Shown here piece by piece: positions 43,956-53,561 of a stretch of DNA of 64,000 bases. Position 1 is the first letter of the stretch, and every line of letters begins with the position of its first letter. A program made the translations under genes and the position numbers. This DNA comes from Arthrobacter sp. 9V (GTDB lineage Bacteria > Actinomycetota > Actinomycetes > Actinomycetales > Micrococcaceae). The notes below the pieces were generated by a model. That model had not been told where the DNA came from, did not search any database, and saw nothing but the letters and a program-made list of their open reading frames with translations. The stretch lies in NCBI RefSeq assembly GCF_902506065.1, contig NZ_LR732912.1:62001-126000 (forward strand). The letters are read 5' to 3'.

Positions 43956-44905
43956 CGCTCCTTGAACGGGCGGCTGTCCGCGCTGATCGCGGGGCCGTCT
44001 GTACTGATCGCGCCGGTGCAAGGGACATGGCAACCGCAACTGCAGCCGCCACAACCGTAACTGCAGCTTCAGTTTCGAATGCCAGCCAGCCCCACGTGGT
44101 CCTTGGAGGCCGCTATCGGCTCGGCGCACAACTGGGCGGCGGCTCGGAGGCTTACGTCAACGAGGCTTGGGACCTGGCTACCGCCAGGGCCGTAGCGGTC
44201 AAGATTTTCAGGTCAACGGATTCCGCGGATAACGCTCCTTTCCAGCGTGAGCTGGATATCCATGGACGTTTGCGGCACAAGAATATTGTCAAGGTTCTGG
44301 ACTCGGGTGAGACCGGCGACGCGGGAGATCACCATCAGGAAAGCCGCGACTACGTGGTGATGGAGCTGGTGGGTGGCAAGGACCTGCGCGGGATCATGCA
44401 GCACAACCCCGCCTCGCCTGAACAAACGGCTGCGTGGATGACTGACATTGCCCGGGCTTTGGCCCACATTCATCGCAGGGGAATAGTCCACAATGACATC
44501 AAGCCCGGCAACATCCTGGTGGACTTCGATTCCGACCCGCACGGGCCGGGAATCGCGAAACTGGCCGACTTTGGAATCGCCCTCAACGGACGCCACGCTG
44601 CGCCCAACTCGTCCTCGGGCACACCCCACTACCTCAGCCCCGAAGAGGTATGCGGCGGAGCATCCACCACCGCCAGCGACATCTACTCACTGGGTTTGGT
44701 TGCGCTCGAATGCCTGACCGGAACCAAAGCGTTCCCAGGCACACCCTTGGAGTCCATGGTGGCAAGGACTCTTGGGGAACCCCGACTTCCCGGCACGGTG
44801 CGGCGGCGTTGGTCCATGGTGCTTCACGCCATGACCGACCCCCGGCCTGCCGGCAGGCCGTCTGCCAGCCAAGCCGTCGGCATGCTCCGACGCCTCAGCT
44901 GGTAG
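43952..44905 (+). CDS. Cytoplasmic Ser/Thr protein kinase (non-RD, HND catalytic loop)
   Basis: A 317-residue Hanks-type kinase without transmembrane or PASTA segments. Counting from GTG 43952: Gly loop 'LGAQLGGGSEAYVNEAW' (57-73), VAVK Lys84, catalytic loop 'IVHNDIKPGNILVDF' (178-192) with Asp182, DFG 206-208, and 'GTPHYLSPEEV'. The usual HRD is HND, so the Arg that responds to activation-loop phosphorylation is missing. This suggests constitutive or differently regulated activity. Alternatively, translation begins at ATG 44027, since the first 25 residues are low-complexity. It is coupled to the small Cys-containing protein upstream. Confidence 0.86.
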   Translation: MTLLERAAVRADRGAVCTDRAGARDMATATAAATTVTAASVSNASQPHVVLGGRYRLGAQLGGGSEAYVNEAWDLATARAVAVKIFRSTDSADNAPFQRELDIHGRLRHKNIVKVLDSGETGDAGDHHQESRDYVVMELVGGKDLRGIMQHNPASPEQTAAWMTDIARALAHIHRRGIVHNDIKPGNILVDFDSDPHGPGIAKLADFGIALNGRHAAPNSSSGTPHYLSPEEVCGGASTTASDIYSLGLVALECLTGTKAFPGTPLESMVARTLGEPRLPGTVRRRWSMVLHAMTDPRPAGRPSASQAVGMLRRLSW

Positions 44906-44979
44906 CCAACAATCAGGCAGATAGCGGCACGCTTCCTTGTGCCGAACTGGGGCCTCCTTCATGAAAGAGAGAATGAAAA

Positions 44980-45240
44980 ATGGGAATCATCGGTTGGATC
45001 ATTTTGGGTTTGATTGCCGGCGCCATCGCAAAGGCCATCATGCCCGGTAAGCAGGGTGGCGGCTGGATCACCACCATCCTCCTCGGCGTCGTGGGCGCCG
45101 TTCTGGGTGGTTGGATCGGCAGCGCAATCTTCAAGGTGGGCATCAACGAGTTCTGGTCGCTGTCCACTTGGCTGCTCGCCATCGGTGGCGCACTGTTGGT
45201 CCTCGTCATCTGGGGACTGTTCACCCGCAAGAGGGCGTAA
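44980..45240 (+). CDS. GlsB/YeaQ/YmgE-family small membrane protein
   Basis: An 86-residue protein with three helices and the family pattern 'MGIIGWIILGLIAGAIAKAIMPGKQGGGWITTILLGVVGAVLGGWIGSAI', ending with 'LLAIGGALLVLVIWGLFTRK'. Length and Gly pattern match this stress-associated family (transglycosylase-associated domain). GAGAGAATG lies upstream of ATG 44980. A clear intrinsic terminator follows, so it is a single-gene unit. Its biochemical role is unknown. Confidence 0.88.
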   Translation: MGIIGWIILGLIAGAIAKAIMPGKQGGGWITTILLGVVGAVLGGWIGSAIFKVGINEFWSLSTWLLAIGGALLVLVIWGLFTRKRA

Positions 45241-45252
45241 CTGCCCAAGCCC

Positions 45253-45296
45253 AAGAGGCCCCCGCGCTGCACGTTCTGCAGCGTTGGGGCCTCTTT
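45253..45296 (+). terminator. Intrinsic terminator after the GlsB-like gene
   Basis: AAGAGGCCCC (45253-45262) pairs with GGGGCCTCTTT (45286-45296), with an inner CGCTGCA/TGCAGCG stem. It is a strong GC stem ending in TTT. Confidence 0.8.
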
Positions 45297-45306
45297 GCTG
45301 TCTGGC

Positions 45307-45355
45307 CACGCCACCTCAGTCCACGCCACCTCAGTCGACGCCACCCTTCGGTCAG
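45307..45355 (-). repeat. Stop-spanning tandem repeat at SHOCT gene 3' end
   Basis: CACGCCACCTCAGTC at 45307-45321 and 45322-45336 is followed by a third variant ending at 45355, which contains the gene's stop (TCA on plus, 45352-45354). Each unit carries TCA, i.e. TGA on the coding strand. Confidence 0.8.
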
Positions 45356-45648
45356 CGGCCCAGAATCCGGGCCTTCTGCGCCTGAAACTCCTTGTCAGTG
45401 AGCACTCCGGCGCCCTTCAGTTCCCCGAGCTGCTTGAGTTGGGCGAGCATGTGATCTGTTGGATCCACGACGGCGGCCGGTACAGGCGGCGGAGGCGCCG
45501 GCGTCGTTGGTGGTTCCGGCGCGAAATGCGTGCCGGCAGCTGCCGCCGCAGCGTCCTCCGCGGCGAAGCGTTGTTGTTGCCGGCGTTGAACGCGGCCGAA
45601 TACTGAACCCACGACGGCGGCACGGCCGGCGGTTCTGAATAAACCCAT
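45352..45648 (-). CDS. SHOCT-domain small protein
   Basis: A 98-residue protein. 'MGLFRTAGRAAVVGSVFGRVQRRQQQRFAAEDAAAAAA' is a basic/Ala-rich N-terminus. A Pro-rich linker (46-60) and the C-terminal SHOCT module 'MLAQLKQLGELKGAGVLTDKEFQAQKARILG' (67-97) follow. SHOCT motifs are short helical modules found with membrane or stress proteins. It is convergent with the GlsB-like gene. Confidence 0.82.
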   Translation of the reverse strand: MGLFRTAGRAAVVGSVFGRVQRRQQQRFAAEDAAAAAAGTHFAPEPPTTPAPPPPVPAAVVDPTDHMLAQLKQLGELKGAGVLTDKEFQAQKARILGR

Positions 45649-45693
45649 GGTGGAATCCCTTCTTTTGGACGTAGAGGCTTCTGGACGAAGTGG

Positions 45694-47220
45694 CTATCCG
45701 GCTGAGTAGCCGAGGGCCAGATCGATCAGGAGACGGGCGCCGAAGCCGGTGGCCCCTTTGCTTCGCCATGCGTCGTCCTTGTCGGACTGCATGGTTCCCG
45801 CGATGTCGATGTGAGCCCAAGGAGTCTCCCCAACGAACTCGGCCAGGAATAATGCCGCAGTGGTGGAACCCGCGTAGGGTCCGCCCAGATTGGAGATGTC
45901 GGCAACATCGGAATCCAGTTGGGGACGGTAAGCCCGCTCCAACGGAAGCTGCCACACTTGCTCGTCAGCACGGTTGCCGGACGCCAGAACGCGATCCACA
46001 AGACCTTGATCGTTTCCGAACACGGGTGCAGTGAGCTGCCCCAAGGACATAAGTGCGGCGCCGGTGAGGGTGGCGATATCAACAATCCCGTCCACCTTGT
46101 CTTCCACCGCCAAGGTCAGGGCATCGCACATCACCAGCCGACCTTCGGCGTCGGTGTTCTTCACCTCGATGGTGAGTCCGCTTCGGGTGGTGAGGACGTC
46201 TCCCAACTTGTACGCCGAACCGGAGGGCATGTTGTCCGTGCACATCAGGAATCCGGTGACGGCGGATGTGCAGCCGAGATCGCGCAGGGCAGTGAAGACG
46301 GCCAGGACTGCCGCCGCCCCTCCCATGTCCATTTTCATGAGCAGGTGCATGGGGTCGCTGGGTTTGAGGCTGACACCGCCGGAGTCGTACATGATGCCCT
46401 TGCCCACCAGGCCGAGGTGGCCGGTGGGGGAGCCCTCCGGCTTGTAGCTGAGCTTGATCATGCGGGGTTCCTGCGCGCTGCCGGCGTTCACACCAAGGAG
46501 ACCGCCGCAGCGGAGGTCAATCAGTTGTTGCTTGTCGAACTCCTCCACCGTGAAACCAAACCGTTTGCCGAGTTCCTGGGACACCTCACCCAAACCGGCG
46601 GCGGTGAGGTGGCTGGGCGGTGCGTTGCACAGGTCCCGGGCTATGGTGGTGGCCCGGACTTTCACCCGGCCGGTGGTCAGGCCCCGATCCGCGGCTGCCC
46701 TGTCTTCGGGTGCAGAGTCAAGGCCCGGGGCGAGGAACTGCACCTCACGCAGGGCCGCCTGCTTGCTCTTGCTCTTCAGCGTTTCATAGCTGTAGCGCGC
46801 CAGCAGCACCCCCTCAGCCAAGACCTGACCCAGCTGCTCCGCATCGATTCCCTCAGTATCGGAAAGTTCGAACCCGATGCGCGCGTGCCGCTGGGTGGCG
46901 CGGACAAGGGCCGCGGCAGCTTTACGCCTACCATCGGCGTCCAGTGAGCCGGGCTTACCACCACCCACGGCCACCACCAGGGTCCCCGAGGCGTTGGCTA
47001 ACTGCAGCGTGCTTCCGGGTTTCCCGTCGAAGCCCGCACTTTCAAGGGCTTCCCGGTGCAGGCCGACGGACGCCGGGACGTCCCCTTCGGAGGGGACAAG
47101 CACGCCTATGGCATCGAGCTGATCGAAGCCGTCCACAAAGTGGAGCTCCGGCTCGTCACCTTCAATGGACGGGACAGCTGTAAAACCTTCAGGGATCAGT
47201 TTGTAAGGTTCGTGGTTCAC
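45694..47220 (-). CDS. pepA: Leucyl aminopeptidase (M17)
   Basis: A 508-residue M17 aminopeptidase. The catalytic domain has 'GLVGKGIMYDSGGVSLKPSDPMHLLMKMDMGGAAAVL' (metal Asp/Lys) and the signature 'NTDAEGRLVMCDAL' (around residue 353). The N-terminal domain shows the usual weak conservation. It removes N-terminal residues from peptides with two metal ions. It starts at GTG 47220, overlapping the stop of the upstream MFS gene by four bases, so the exporter and peptidase are translationally coupled. Confidence 0.93.
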   Translation of the reverse strand: MNHEPYKLIPEGFTAVPSIEGDEPELHFVDGFDQLDAIGVLVPSEGDVPASVGLHREALESAGFDGKPGSTLQLANASGTLVVAVGGGKPGSLDADGRRKAAAALVRATQRHARIGFELSDTEGIDAEQLGQVLAEGVLLARYSYETLKSKSKQAALREVQFLAPGLDSAPEDRAAADRGLTTGRVKVRATTIARDLCNAPPSHLTAAGLGEVSQELGKRFGFTVEEFDKQQLIDLRCGGLLGVNAGSAQEPRMIKLSYKPEGSPTGHLGLVGKGIMYDSGGVSLKPSDPMHLLMKMDMGGAAAVLAVFTALRDLGCTSAVTGFLMCTDNMPSGSAYKLGDVLTTRSGLTIEVKNTDAEGRLVMCDALTLAVEDKVDGIVDIATLTGAALMSLGQLTAPVFGNDQGLVDRVLASGNRADEQVWQLPLERAYRPQLDSDVADISNLGGPYAGSTTAALFLAEFVGETPWAHIDIAGTMQSDKDDAWRSKGATGFGARLLIDLALGYSAG

Positions 47221-48929
47221 CGTTTCACCCGTTCTGTTGTTGTAGGTACCGCTGTGGTGGCGCTGTGAGCTGCCGGTTCCGGGATGGCATCCGGATCGTC
47301 CGGCTCGAGCTGCTCAGGCAGGTCCCCCTTCATCCGGCCAGGCATACGGCCCGCCGGGACAATCGCCAGCAAGGCAAGCCCCGACAACCCAAGAAGGGAG
47401 ATCTGCAACGCGCGAAGCCGTGCTTCCTCATTGACTTCTATGGCGGCCGCCAGCTCGGCAGGACTGCTCACCCGGTCACCTATGACGCCCTCCACTTGGG
47501 CGTTGGTCATGAAGTCGGCCTCGTTGACGTTCACCTTGTAAATCAACTCCTGCGATACTTCGGGATGCGCCGCGGCACCGCTGGCGATCAGGCTGGACAG
47601 CATTCCGACGGCGAACGCGCTCGCCACCGCGATGCCCACACTGCCGGAGAGGTTGTGGACCAATCCGCGCCAGGCTCCGACGTCGCCGGCCAACTCGCGC
47701 GGAACGGCGCTGAGAAGCGTATTGAACACCAACGCGACGATTGCGCCCTGACCCAGCCCCAGGAGGATCAGGCCCAGCACCACAAACAGCTGGCCCCAGT
47801 CATTGCGGATGGTGAAGGCGAGCAGGACCAGCGCGCCGGCCACCACCACAAAGCCGCCTTGGGCGATGATGCGTGGCGGGAACTTGTCGTAGAGGAACGC
47901 CACGAAGGTGCTCGCAAGGAAGATGGACAGGGTGTAAGGGATGATCGAGAACGAGGTCTCAATGCTGGAACGCCCTTGCACGATCTGCATGTACAGGGGG
48001 ATCAGGAAGTTCGCTGCGGTTCCCACGAACAGCATGATGGCCATGCAAGCGGTGACAGCGAGCTCCGAGCTTGAGGCTAGAACCCTGAGGTCAAAGATGC
48101 GCGGCAGCTTGGCGTCCTGGCGTTTCCGGATCCACATGAAGAACGCCTGCCCGGCTATGGCTCCGAGAAGGATCAGGAGCGGCGCGGGCGAGAGTCCCAG
48201 GATGTCGAAGGGGGCTTGGTTGGTGGCGAACCAGGTTCCCCACGCAGACAAACCACTGAAACCGAAGCTCAGGAAAATAACGGCCACTGCGGCGATGATG
48301 GAGCCGGTCCAGTCGATCTTAAGCTTCGGTTGTGCAGGCACGGTCTTGAGCTTGAAGCTCAGCAGCAGGTTGATGGCGCCAAGGACCACCATGAGGCCAA
48401 ATGAGTAGCGCCAGCCGATGGTAGTTGCGAACCAGCCGGCAACCAGCAGGGCCAGGACACCCGCTGCCGGAATGGCAGCGGCCAGGAGTCCAATGGCTTT
48501 GGCTTGCTGCTGGTCCTTGTAATTCGTGGCGATAAAGACCGTGAGGGCCGGTGCGATCAGCGCAATCACAGCGCCCGAAGACGCCTGGGCAATGAACAGC
48601 ATGGCCGGACTAAGGCTAAGAGCCACACCTGCCATGGCGGCGGCATGGATGGCGACGGCGATCTGGAACACCTTTCGCGTTCCGAACCGGGCCCCCAGCT
48701 TTGCTCCCAACAGGATGAAGGCCGCCATCGAAAACGTTCCGGCGGTGATGGCGGTTCCCACCGATGTTGCTGCGGTATCCAGATCAGTGGTGATGCCCTG
48801 CATTGAAACCGTCAGGGCGTTCACGGCGAAGGACGCCTGGATCTGGGTGAGGACCACCACGATCAGGGGCAGCCAAGAAGCTGCCTTGACGGGTGGTGGG
48901 GTTGCTTTGGTGGTTTGATCAGTGGCCAT
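47217..48929 (-). CDS. MFS multidrug exporter, DHA2-like (14 TM)
   Basis: A 570-residue permease with about fourteen helices. 'LPLIVVVLTQIQASFAVNALTVSMQGITTDLDTAATSVGTAITAGTFSMAAFILLGAKLGARFGTRKVFQIAVA' covers helices 1-3 with the 'GAKLGARFGTRKVF' loop. The following helices and the long C-terminal half are typical of drug:H+ antiporters. A hydrophilic segment (about 460-510) lies before the last helix. It overlaps pepA, perhaps exporting peptide-like compounds. Substrate unknown. Confidence 0.87.
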   Translation of the reverse strand: MATDQTTKATPPPVKAASWLPLIVVVLTQIQASFAVNALTVSMQGITTDLDTAATSVGTAITAGTFSMAAFILLGAKLGARFGTRKVFQIAVAIHAAAMAGVALSLSPAMLFIAQASSGAVIALIAPALTVFIATNYKDQQQAKAIGLLAAAIPAAGVLALLVAGWFATTIGWRYSFGLMVVLGAINLLLSFKLKTVPAQPKLKIDWTGSIIAAVAVIFLSFGFSGLSAWGTWFATNQAPFDILGLSPAPLLILLGAIAGQAFFMWIRKRQDAKLPRIFDLRVLASSSELAVTACMAIMLFVGTAANFLIPLYMQIVQGRSSIETSFSIIPYTLSIFLASTFVAFLYDKFPPRIIAQGGFVVVAGALVLLAFTIRNDWGQLFVVLGLILLGLGQGAIVALVFNTLLSAVPRELAGDVGAWRGLVHNLSGSVGIAVASAFAVGMLSSLIASGAAAHPEVSQELIYKVNVNEADFMTNAQVEGVIGDRVSSPAELAAAIEVNEEARLRALQISLLGLSGLALLAIVPAGRMPGRMKGDLPEQLEPDDPDAIPEPAAHSATTAVPTTTERVKR

Positions 48930-48975
48930 GTCTTGCTCCTGGTGTGCTCTGTTGGTTGCGTGGGTTTCTTGGTTA

Positions 48976-50778
48976 TTAGTTCTGAAGCGGCCAGAACACC
49001 GGTACCAGCAAGATGGCCACAGCTGCGTAGAGGGCCATGATCGCGAGCCCGAATTTCCAGTAATCGCCGAAGCGGTAGCCTGCCGGCTGCATGATCATCA
49101 TGTTGGCCGGAGTTGCCACCGGCGTCAGCAAGGCAGCAGAGGAGGCCACGGACACACACATCAGCACGGCGTAAGGGTTGATGGATGACTCCTGGGCCAC
49201 GGAAAGGGCAATGGGGATAATGATCAGCGCCGTGGCGGTGTTGCTGATCAACTGCCCCAGGACTGCGGTCACCGCGAAGAGCCCAACCAACAACAACAGG
49301 GGTCCGCCGCCTCCCACCACGGACACCATGCCTTCAGCGAGGATTTCCGCAGTGCCCGTGGAAGTGATCGCCGTGGACAGCGGGATCATTCCTGCCACCA
49401 GGATGAGCGTGGTCCATGCCATGGAACGGTGCGCCTGCTGCACAGTAACTACGCGGAGAACCACCATGGCCAGAGCCGCCAGGAGCGCGGCCACCGGTGC
49501 AGGAACGAGGTTGGTGGCCAGCAGGACCACCATGACGCCCACCACGATCAGCGCAGGTGTGGCGCGTTGCCCCAACGGGACGGTCTGCCTGCGGATGGTG
49601 TCCGGCGAGTCCACCAGCAGGACGTTGTGATCCACTGTGTGCTGGTCCAAGGCCGACCACGTTCCTTGGAGAAGCAGCCTGTCACCAGCGGTAATGAGAG
49701 TGCGCCCCGATGACTCCGGCTCACCCGGGTGGTGATGAGCCAACACCACAAGATCGCCGCTGTCCGTCACCATGCCCGGGTAGGCCTCCGTGCCAACCAG
49801 ATTCGACCTCGGTGCAACCACAACCTCGGCCACTCCGTAGCTGCTGCTGATGAGTCCGCACGTGGCGTCGTCATCCTGTTTCAGGCCGTGCCGGGAAGCC
49901 AGGGCGTCAATGGTCTGCTGACCACCGCGCACCACAATCTCATCGCCCTGTTCAAACAAGGAGTTGCCGGACGGCTTGCCGTCCGACCCCTGCACGCTGA
50001 TGAGGTGGAGGTGGCCGCCGTCGTGCCCGTCCTGAAGACACGCAACCGGCTGTCCCACCAACGCTGAACCGGCTGGAATGCTGAGCCGGCTCAGGCCACC
50101 ACCACCCAGGTAATGATTCATGAGTGTTTCACCATGGGAGCCCAGATCCTTGGGGAGTGCCTCAGGGGTCCGGGTAGGCAACAGGCGCGGACCCAGCCAC
50201 AGCGTCAATCCGATGGTTCCCAACAGCAGTGGAAGCCCCACCAGGCCGAACTCAAAGAATCCAATCCCCTTGCCAGTGGTTTCCAGGGCCGCGTTGAGAA
50301 TAAGGATGTTCACCGGTGAACCGGTGAGGATCAACAAAGACCCCGCATGTGCGGCGAAGGCCATGGGCATCAGCAGCTCGGAAGGCCGCCGGCCCAGGCG
50401 AACGGCCAGCACCACCACCATGGGAAGCAACGCGGCCACTGCCCCGTTGACGCTGATGAGCGCAGTCAGCAAGGCCGTAAGAACCATCATCAACACCATC
50501 AGCCGGGTCCGGCTCGTCCCCGAAAACCTGATCAGCAGGCTTCCCAACCACGTGGTTACACCTGCGGCATCAATGGCCTCCGCCACCACGAACAACGCAG
50601 CGATCAACACCACGGTCCCGCTTCCGAAACCAGCGAACGTCTCGTCCAAACCCACAATGCCGGTGCCATACAGGGCAAGGGCCGCTCCGAGCGCCACTAC
50701 CTCCACCGGCAGGCGGTTCCACACGAACGCAGCAATCACCACGACCAGCACCAGCAACGTGACGGTGACGTCTGTCAT
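48976..50778 (-). CDS. SLC13-family permease with two RCK_C (TrkA-C) domains
   Basis: A 600-residue transporter. The first half has ion-transporter helices with 'SVNGAVAALLPMVVVLAVRLGRRPSELLMPMAFAAHAGSLLILTGSPVNILI'. Residues about 215-390 hold two RCK_C regulatory domains ('LSRLSIPAGSALVGQPVACLQ', 'EVVVAPRSNLVGTEAYPGMV'). The second half has 'ISNTATALIIIPIALSVAQ' and 'TPVATPANMMIMQPAGYRFGDYW'. These mark DASS/SLC13 anion transporters. Met 50778 has GAAGG six bases upstream. A palindrome of the LuxR-type set is 73 bases upstream, just above a TAGTCT -10-like box. Confidence 0.87.
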   Translation of the reverse strand: MTDVTVTLLVLVVVIAAFVWNRLPVEVVALGAALALYGTGIVGLDETFAGFGSGTVVLIAALFVVAEAIDAAGVTTWLGSLLIRFSGTSRTRLMVLMMVLTALLTALISVNGAVAALLPMVVVLAVRLGRRPSELLMPMAFAAHAGSLLILTGSPVNILILNAALETTGKGIGFFEFGLVGLPLLLGTIGLTLWLGPRLLPTRTPEALPKDLGSHGETLMNHYLGGGGLSRLSIPAGSALVGQPVACLQDGHDGGHLHLISVQGSDGKPSGNSLFEQGDEIVVRGGQQTIDALASRHGLKQDDDATCGLISSSYGVAEVVVAPRSNLVGTEAYPGMVTDSGDLVVLAHHHPGEPESSGRTLITAGDRLLLQGTWSALDQHTVDHNVLLVDSPDTIRRQTVPLGQRATPALIVVGVMVVLLATNLVPAPVAALLAALAMVVLRVVTVQQAHRSMAWTTLILVAGMIPLSTAITSTGTAEILAEGMVSVVGGGGPLLLLVGLFAVTAVLGQLISNTATALIIIPIALSVAQESSINPYAVLMCVSVASSAALLTPVATPANMMIMQPAGYRFGDYWKFGLAIMALYAAVAILLVPVFWPLQN

Positions 50779-50850
50779 GAGTGCCTTCGGCAACCCGTAG
50801 GATCTTTGGCCAGCATTCTTTCAGACTAGATCCGGGTTCCCGCGGCAGGG

Positions 50851-50867
50851 TCACCTCAATCAGGTGA
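50851..50867. promoter_or_regulatory. Candidate LuxR operator TCACCT-N5-AGGTGA
   Basis: Perfect palindrome TCACCTCAATCAGGTGA upstream of the SLC13 permease. On the minus strand the next -10-like hexamer (TAGTCT) lies 22 bases downstream. It shares its architecture with 53562-53578 and 57443-57459. Confidence 0.65.
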
Positions 50868-50893
50868 GTGATGGGCGTCTTCCGAGGTCACGG

Positions 50894-53530
50894 CTAGGGC
50901 AAATACCCGTTCTTGTACGCCGCCGCCACCGCATCATGCCGTGACCCCGCCCCAAGCTTCGAATAAATAATGCGAATGTGCGTCTTCACCGTGTTAACGG
51001 ACAAGTGCAGTTCCGCTGCCATCTGTTCCTGCGACAAGTGGGACGGAAGAAGAGCAAGGACTTCACGTTCCCGGGGAGTCAACGACTGCGCCCGCCCGGC
51101 ATCGGTGGCCGGCCGCAACGCAAGCAGGCGCTGAGCCAGGGCCTCTTGGGGGCCGTAAGCACCTACCCTTTCCACCAAGAGATCGATCACTTCCTGGGGA
51201 GCTATTGCCAGAGGCCGGAGCACGTCCAGTTCGTCGGCTGTATGCAGGGCTTCTTCCAAGAGTTTGCCGGCCTGTGTTCGACGTCCGGTGCGGATGGCAA
51301 TGGAGCATTCCAGGACGTTCACATGGAGCTTTGTCCATTCCAGTACTGGCTTCACCGCGCCAGTGTGCAGTGGCCTGAGGCGGTCCGTAGCGGCGTCGAA
51401 GCGACTGATCCCCGCTGGCCCCTGGGCCCGGAGGAGGCACAATTCACCTGTTCCCGGGATCCGTTCCTCAGCCCATTCCAACACCTCGCGGGCATGGTCG
51501 GCATGTCCAAGTGCCAGCGCGGCCGTGTGCTCAATAACAGCGATGCATGCCGCCAGCGGGTGGGCGAAGACGTGTTCCCTGCTGATCCGCAGCCTGGCCT
51601 GCCGCAGGCCATCCAGAGCATTGCGCCTATCCCCGGAATCCAGGTGTGCGCAGGCGGTGATGATTTCCAAGGTGGCACGCGTGGCGGCTCCCACCCCCTT
51701 GGAAGAGGACCCCAGTTGTCCAAGTTCCGAAAGGCCTGCTGCGGCGAACTGCAGGGCCTGGGCCGGTTCAGCCCGGAGGAGAAATGCCGAAGCATGCATC
51801 ACGGCACCAACCGACCTGCCTGCACCGGCTGTCCACATTTGTGCCGGAAGCTTTTCCTCGGCGAGATGCAAAAATTCGTTGGCTTGGCGAAGCCGGCCCT
51901 GCATAGAGTAAATGCCGGCAAGCTTGAGGTAGACCTTGCCGGCAAGGTACGCGCTGCCTGCTTCCGTGGCTTCGATCAGGGCTGCGGAGGCTTCGTTCTC
52001 GGCAGTTCCATACTTCCCGTCCACCAGTGCCGCAGTGACCGTCACCATCCTTGCCTCGATCCGGACATCGCTTTGACTCGAGAAACGGAGTGCAGCGTGG
52101 TCCACGGTGGCTAGCGGGTCCTGCTCCTCCCACCCGTCGCTGAACCAGGAAAGGCGGGCTTTCGCCAACGCTTGCAGTTCACGGAGTTCGGGAGGTGAGT
52201 CATCGGCCCGGTTTCGGTTTGCCGCCGCCATGTAGCGGCTGGCGGTGGTTGGTTGACGACTCTCCACGTGGGCCAGCGCGGCAACCACACAGAGCTTGGG
52301 GCTCGCAGCGAAGAGGGAATCGGGCAATGCCGCGATCGCACGGCGCACGTGCATCACTTCACCTGATCCCAACAGCGCTACGCCGTGCTTTTCAAGGATG
52401 TGGCCCATCAGCTCGCTGTCCGCGGAGTCCATTGCGTGCCTGAGCGCCGCTTCCGGTTCACCCGCACTCTCATGCCACCGCGCGGCGATCCGGCTGAAGC
52501 GGAGTAGTTCGTCGGGCTGCTTCCGGGCCAATCCGGCTCTGGAGTATGCACGAATCAAGGGGTGGACCAGGAACACGCTCCGCCCGCTGCCCGCCGATTC
52601 CACGATTCCCCGGTCATCGGCCAGGGCCGAAAGAATGCTCCCGGCGTTCCGGTTTCCTGAAAGGGTGTTGGCCTGCCCGGCAACCACCACGCGGCATACG
52701 CTGGTACTGGTCAGGACATGCCGTTCTTCACAGGAAAGGGCACCGAGGATCTGGTGGTCGAGGTAATCGGAGAGTTGCCGGTAGTTGGCAGCCAGGTCTC
52801 CCAAAGGGGCATCAGGATTGGCGGCTTCGCGCAGATAACGTAACGCAAGGACTACGCAGGCCGGCCACCCCGCAGTCTGCCGGAAAAGCTCACGCAGTTG
52901 AGGCATCCCCATCAGGGTGGTGGTTTTCGCGGCCAGCACGTTGATGTCATCCATGGTGAACGCGAGGTCTTTGGTGCCCAACTCAAACACGCGTCCGCTG
53001 AGCCGGGCAGGTCCGGAATCAACCGCAGTGTTGTCCCGGTAGGCCAACACGAGTTGAAGGGGCAGGCCTGATTGGTTGATGAGTGCGGGGATCCAGTAAT
53101 CCCGCTCATGAGGAGCGAAGCCGTCCACTCCATCTATCACCAGGCGAATTGTGGTGCCTGTTGCGATCAGTACCTGGGCCAGGTCTCCCAGGACGTCCGC
53201 GGCGTCATCTTCGGTTCCGGAAAATTGCTGCAAGGTGCCCGGCGGAAGGGCAGGGCATCGCCTGAGCGCCTGCAATATGGCCGGCCACAACGCTTCCCTG
53301 TTGTGTTGGTCGGGGCTGAGCCAGGCAACATTGTGCTGCTGGTCTTCCAGCCACTGGCTCAACAGCACGGTTTTTCCGTAACCTGCGGGGGCGCAGATCA
53401 GGACGGTCCCTGCCGCGGCATCGAGCTTTGACATGAGTCGGGAGCGAGCCAGCAGGGCCAAGGGCGGCCGGGGGACCGGAGTTGGCTTCAGGCTCAAGAG
53501 GTCCGGGCGGGTACCACCTTGGTCGTCCAC
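50894..53530 (-). CDS. MalT-like large ATP-binding LuxR-family regulator (LAL)
   Basis: An 878-residue regulator. Walker A 'APAGYGKT' (47-54) and an AAA/NB-ARC-like ATPase lie in the first 300 residues. A TPR-like helical region fills about 330-800, and a C-terminal LuxR helix-turn-helix reads 'LTPREREVLALLPSHLSQEQMAAELHLSVNTVKTHIRIIYSKLGA' (about 805-850). MalT-type proteins are activated by ATP and an inducer. It starts at GTG 53530 with GAAGGTGT upstream. A TCACCC palindrome in its own promoter suggests autoregulation. Neighbouring envelope genes share the site. Confidence 0.93.
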   Translation of the reverse strand: MDDQGGTRPDLLSLKPTPVPRPPLALLARSRLMSKLDAAAGTVLICAPAGYGKTVLLSQWLEDQQHNVAWLSPDQHNREALWPAILQALRRCPALPPGTLQQFSGTEDDAADVLGDLAQVLIATGTTIRLVIDGVDGFAPHERDYWIPALINQSGLPLQLVLAYRDNTAVDSGPARLSGRVFELGTKDLAFTMDDINVLAAKTTTLMGMPQLRELFRQTAGWPACVVLALRYLREAANPDAPLGDLAANYRQLSDYLDHQILGALSCEERHVLTSTSVCRVVVAGQANTLSGNRNAGSILSALADDRGIVESAGSGRSVFLVHPLIRAYSRAGLARKQPDELLRFSRIAARWHESAGEPEAALRHAMDSADSELMGHILEKHGVALLGSGEVMHVRRAIAALPDSLFAASPKLCVVAALAHVESRQPTTASRYMAAANRNRADDSPPELRELQALAKARLSWFSDGWEEQDPLATVDHAALRFSSQSDVRIEARMVTVTAALVDGKYGTAENEASAALIEATEAGSAYLAGKVYLKLAGIYSMQGRLRQANEFLHLAEEKLPAQMWTAGAGRSVGAVMHASAFLLRAEPAQALQFAAAGLSELGQLGSSSKGVGAATRATLEIITACAHLDSGDRRNALDGLRQARLRISREHVFAHPLAACIAVIEHTAALALGHADHAREVLEWAEERIPGTGELCLLRAQGPAGISRFDAATDRLRPLHTGAVKPVLEWTKLHVNVLECSIAIRTGRRTQAGKLLEEALHTADELDVLRPLAIAPQEVIDLLVERVGAYGPQEALAQRLLALRPATDAGRAQSLTPREREVLALLPSHLSQEQMAAELHLSVNTVKTHIRIIYSKLGAGSRHDAVAAAYKNGYLP

Positions 53531-53561
53531 ACCTTCAGTGTAGGGGCGGGGGATCGAGGAT

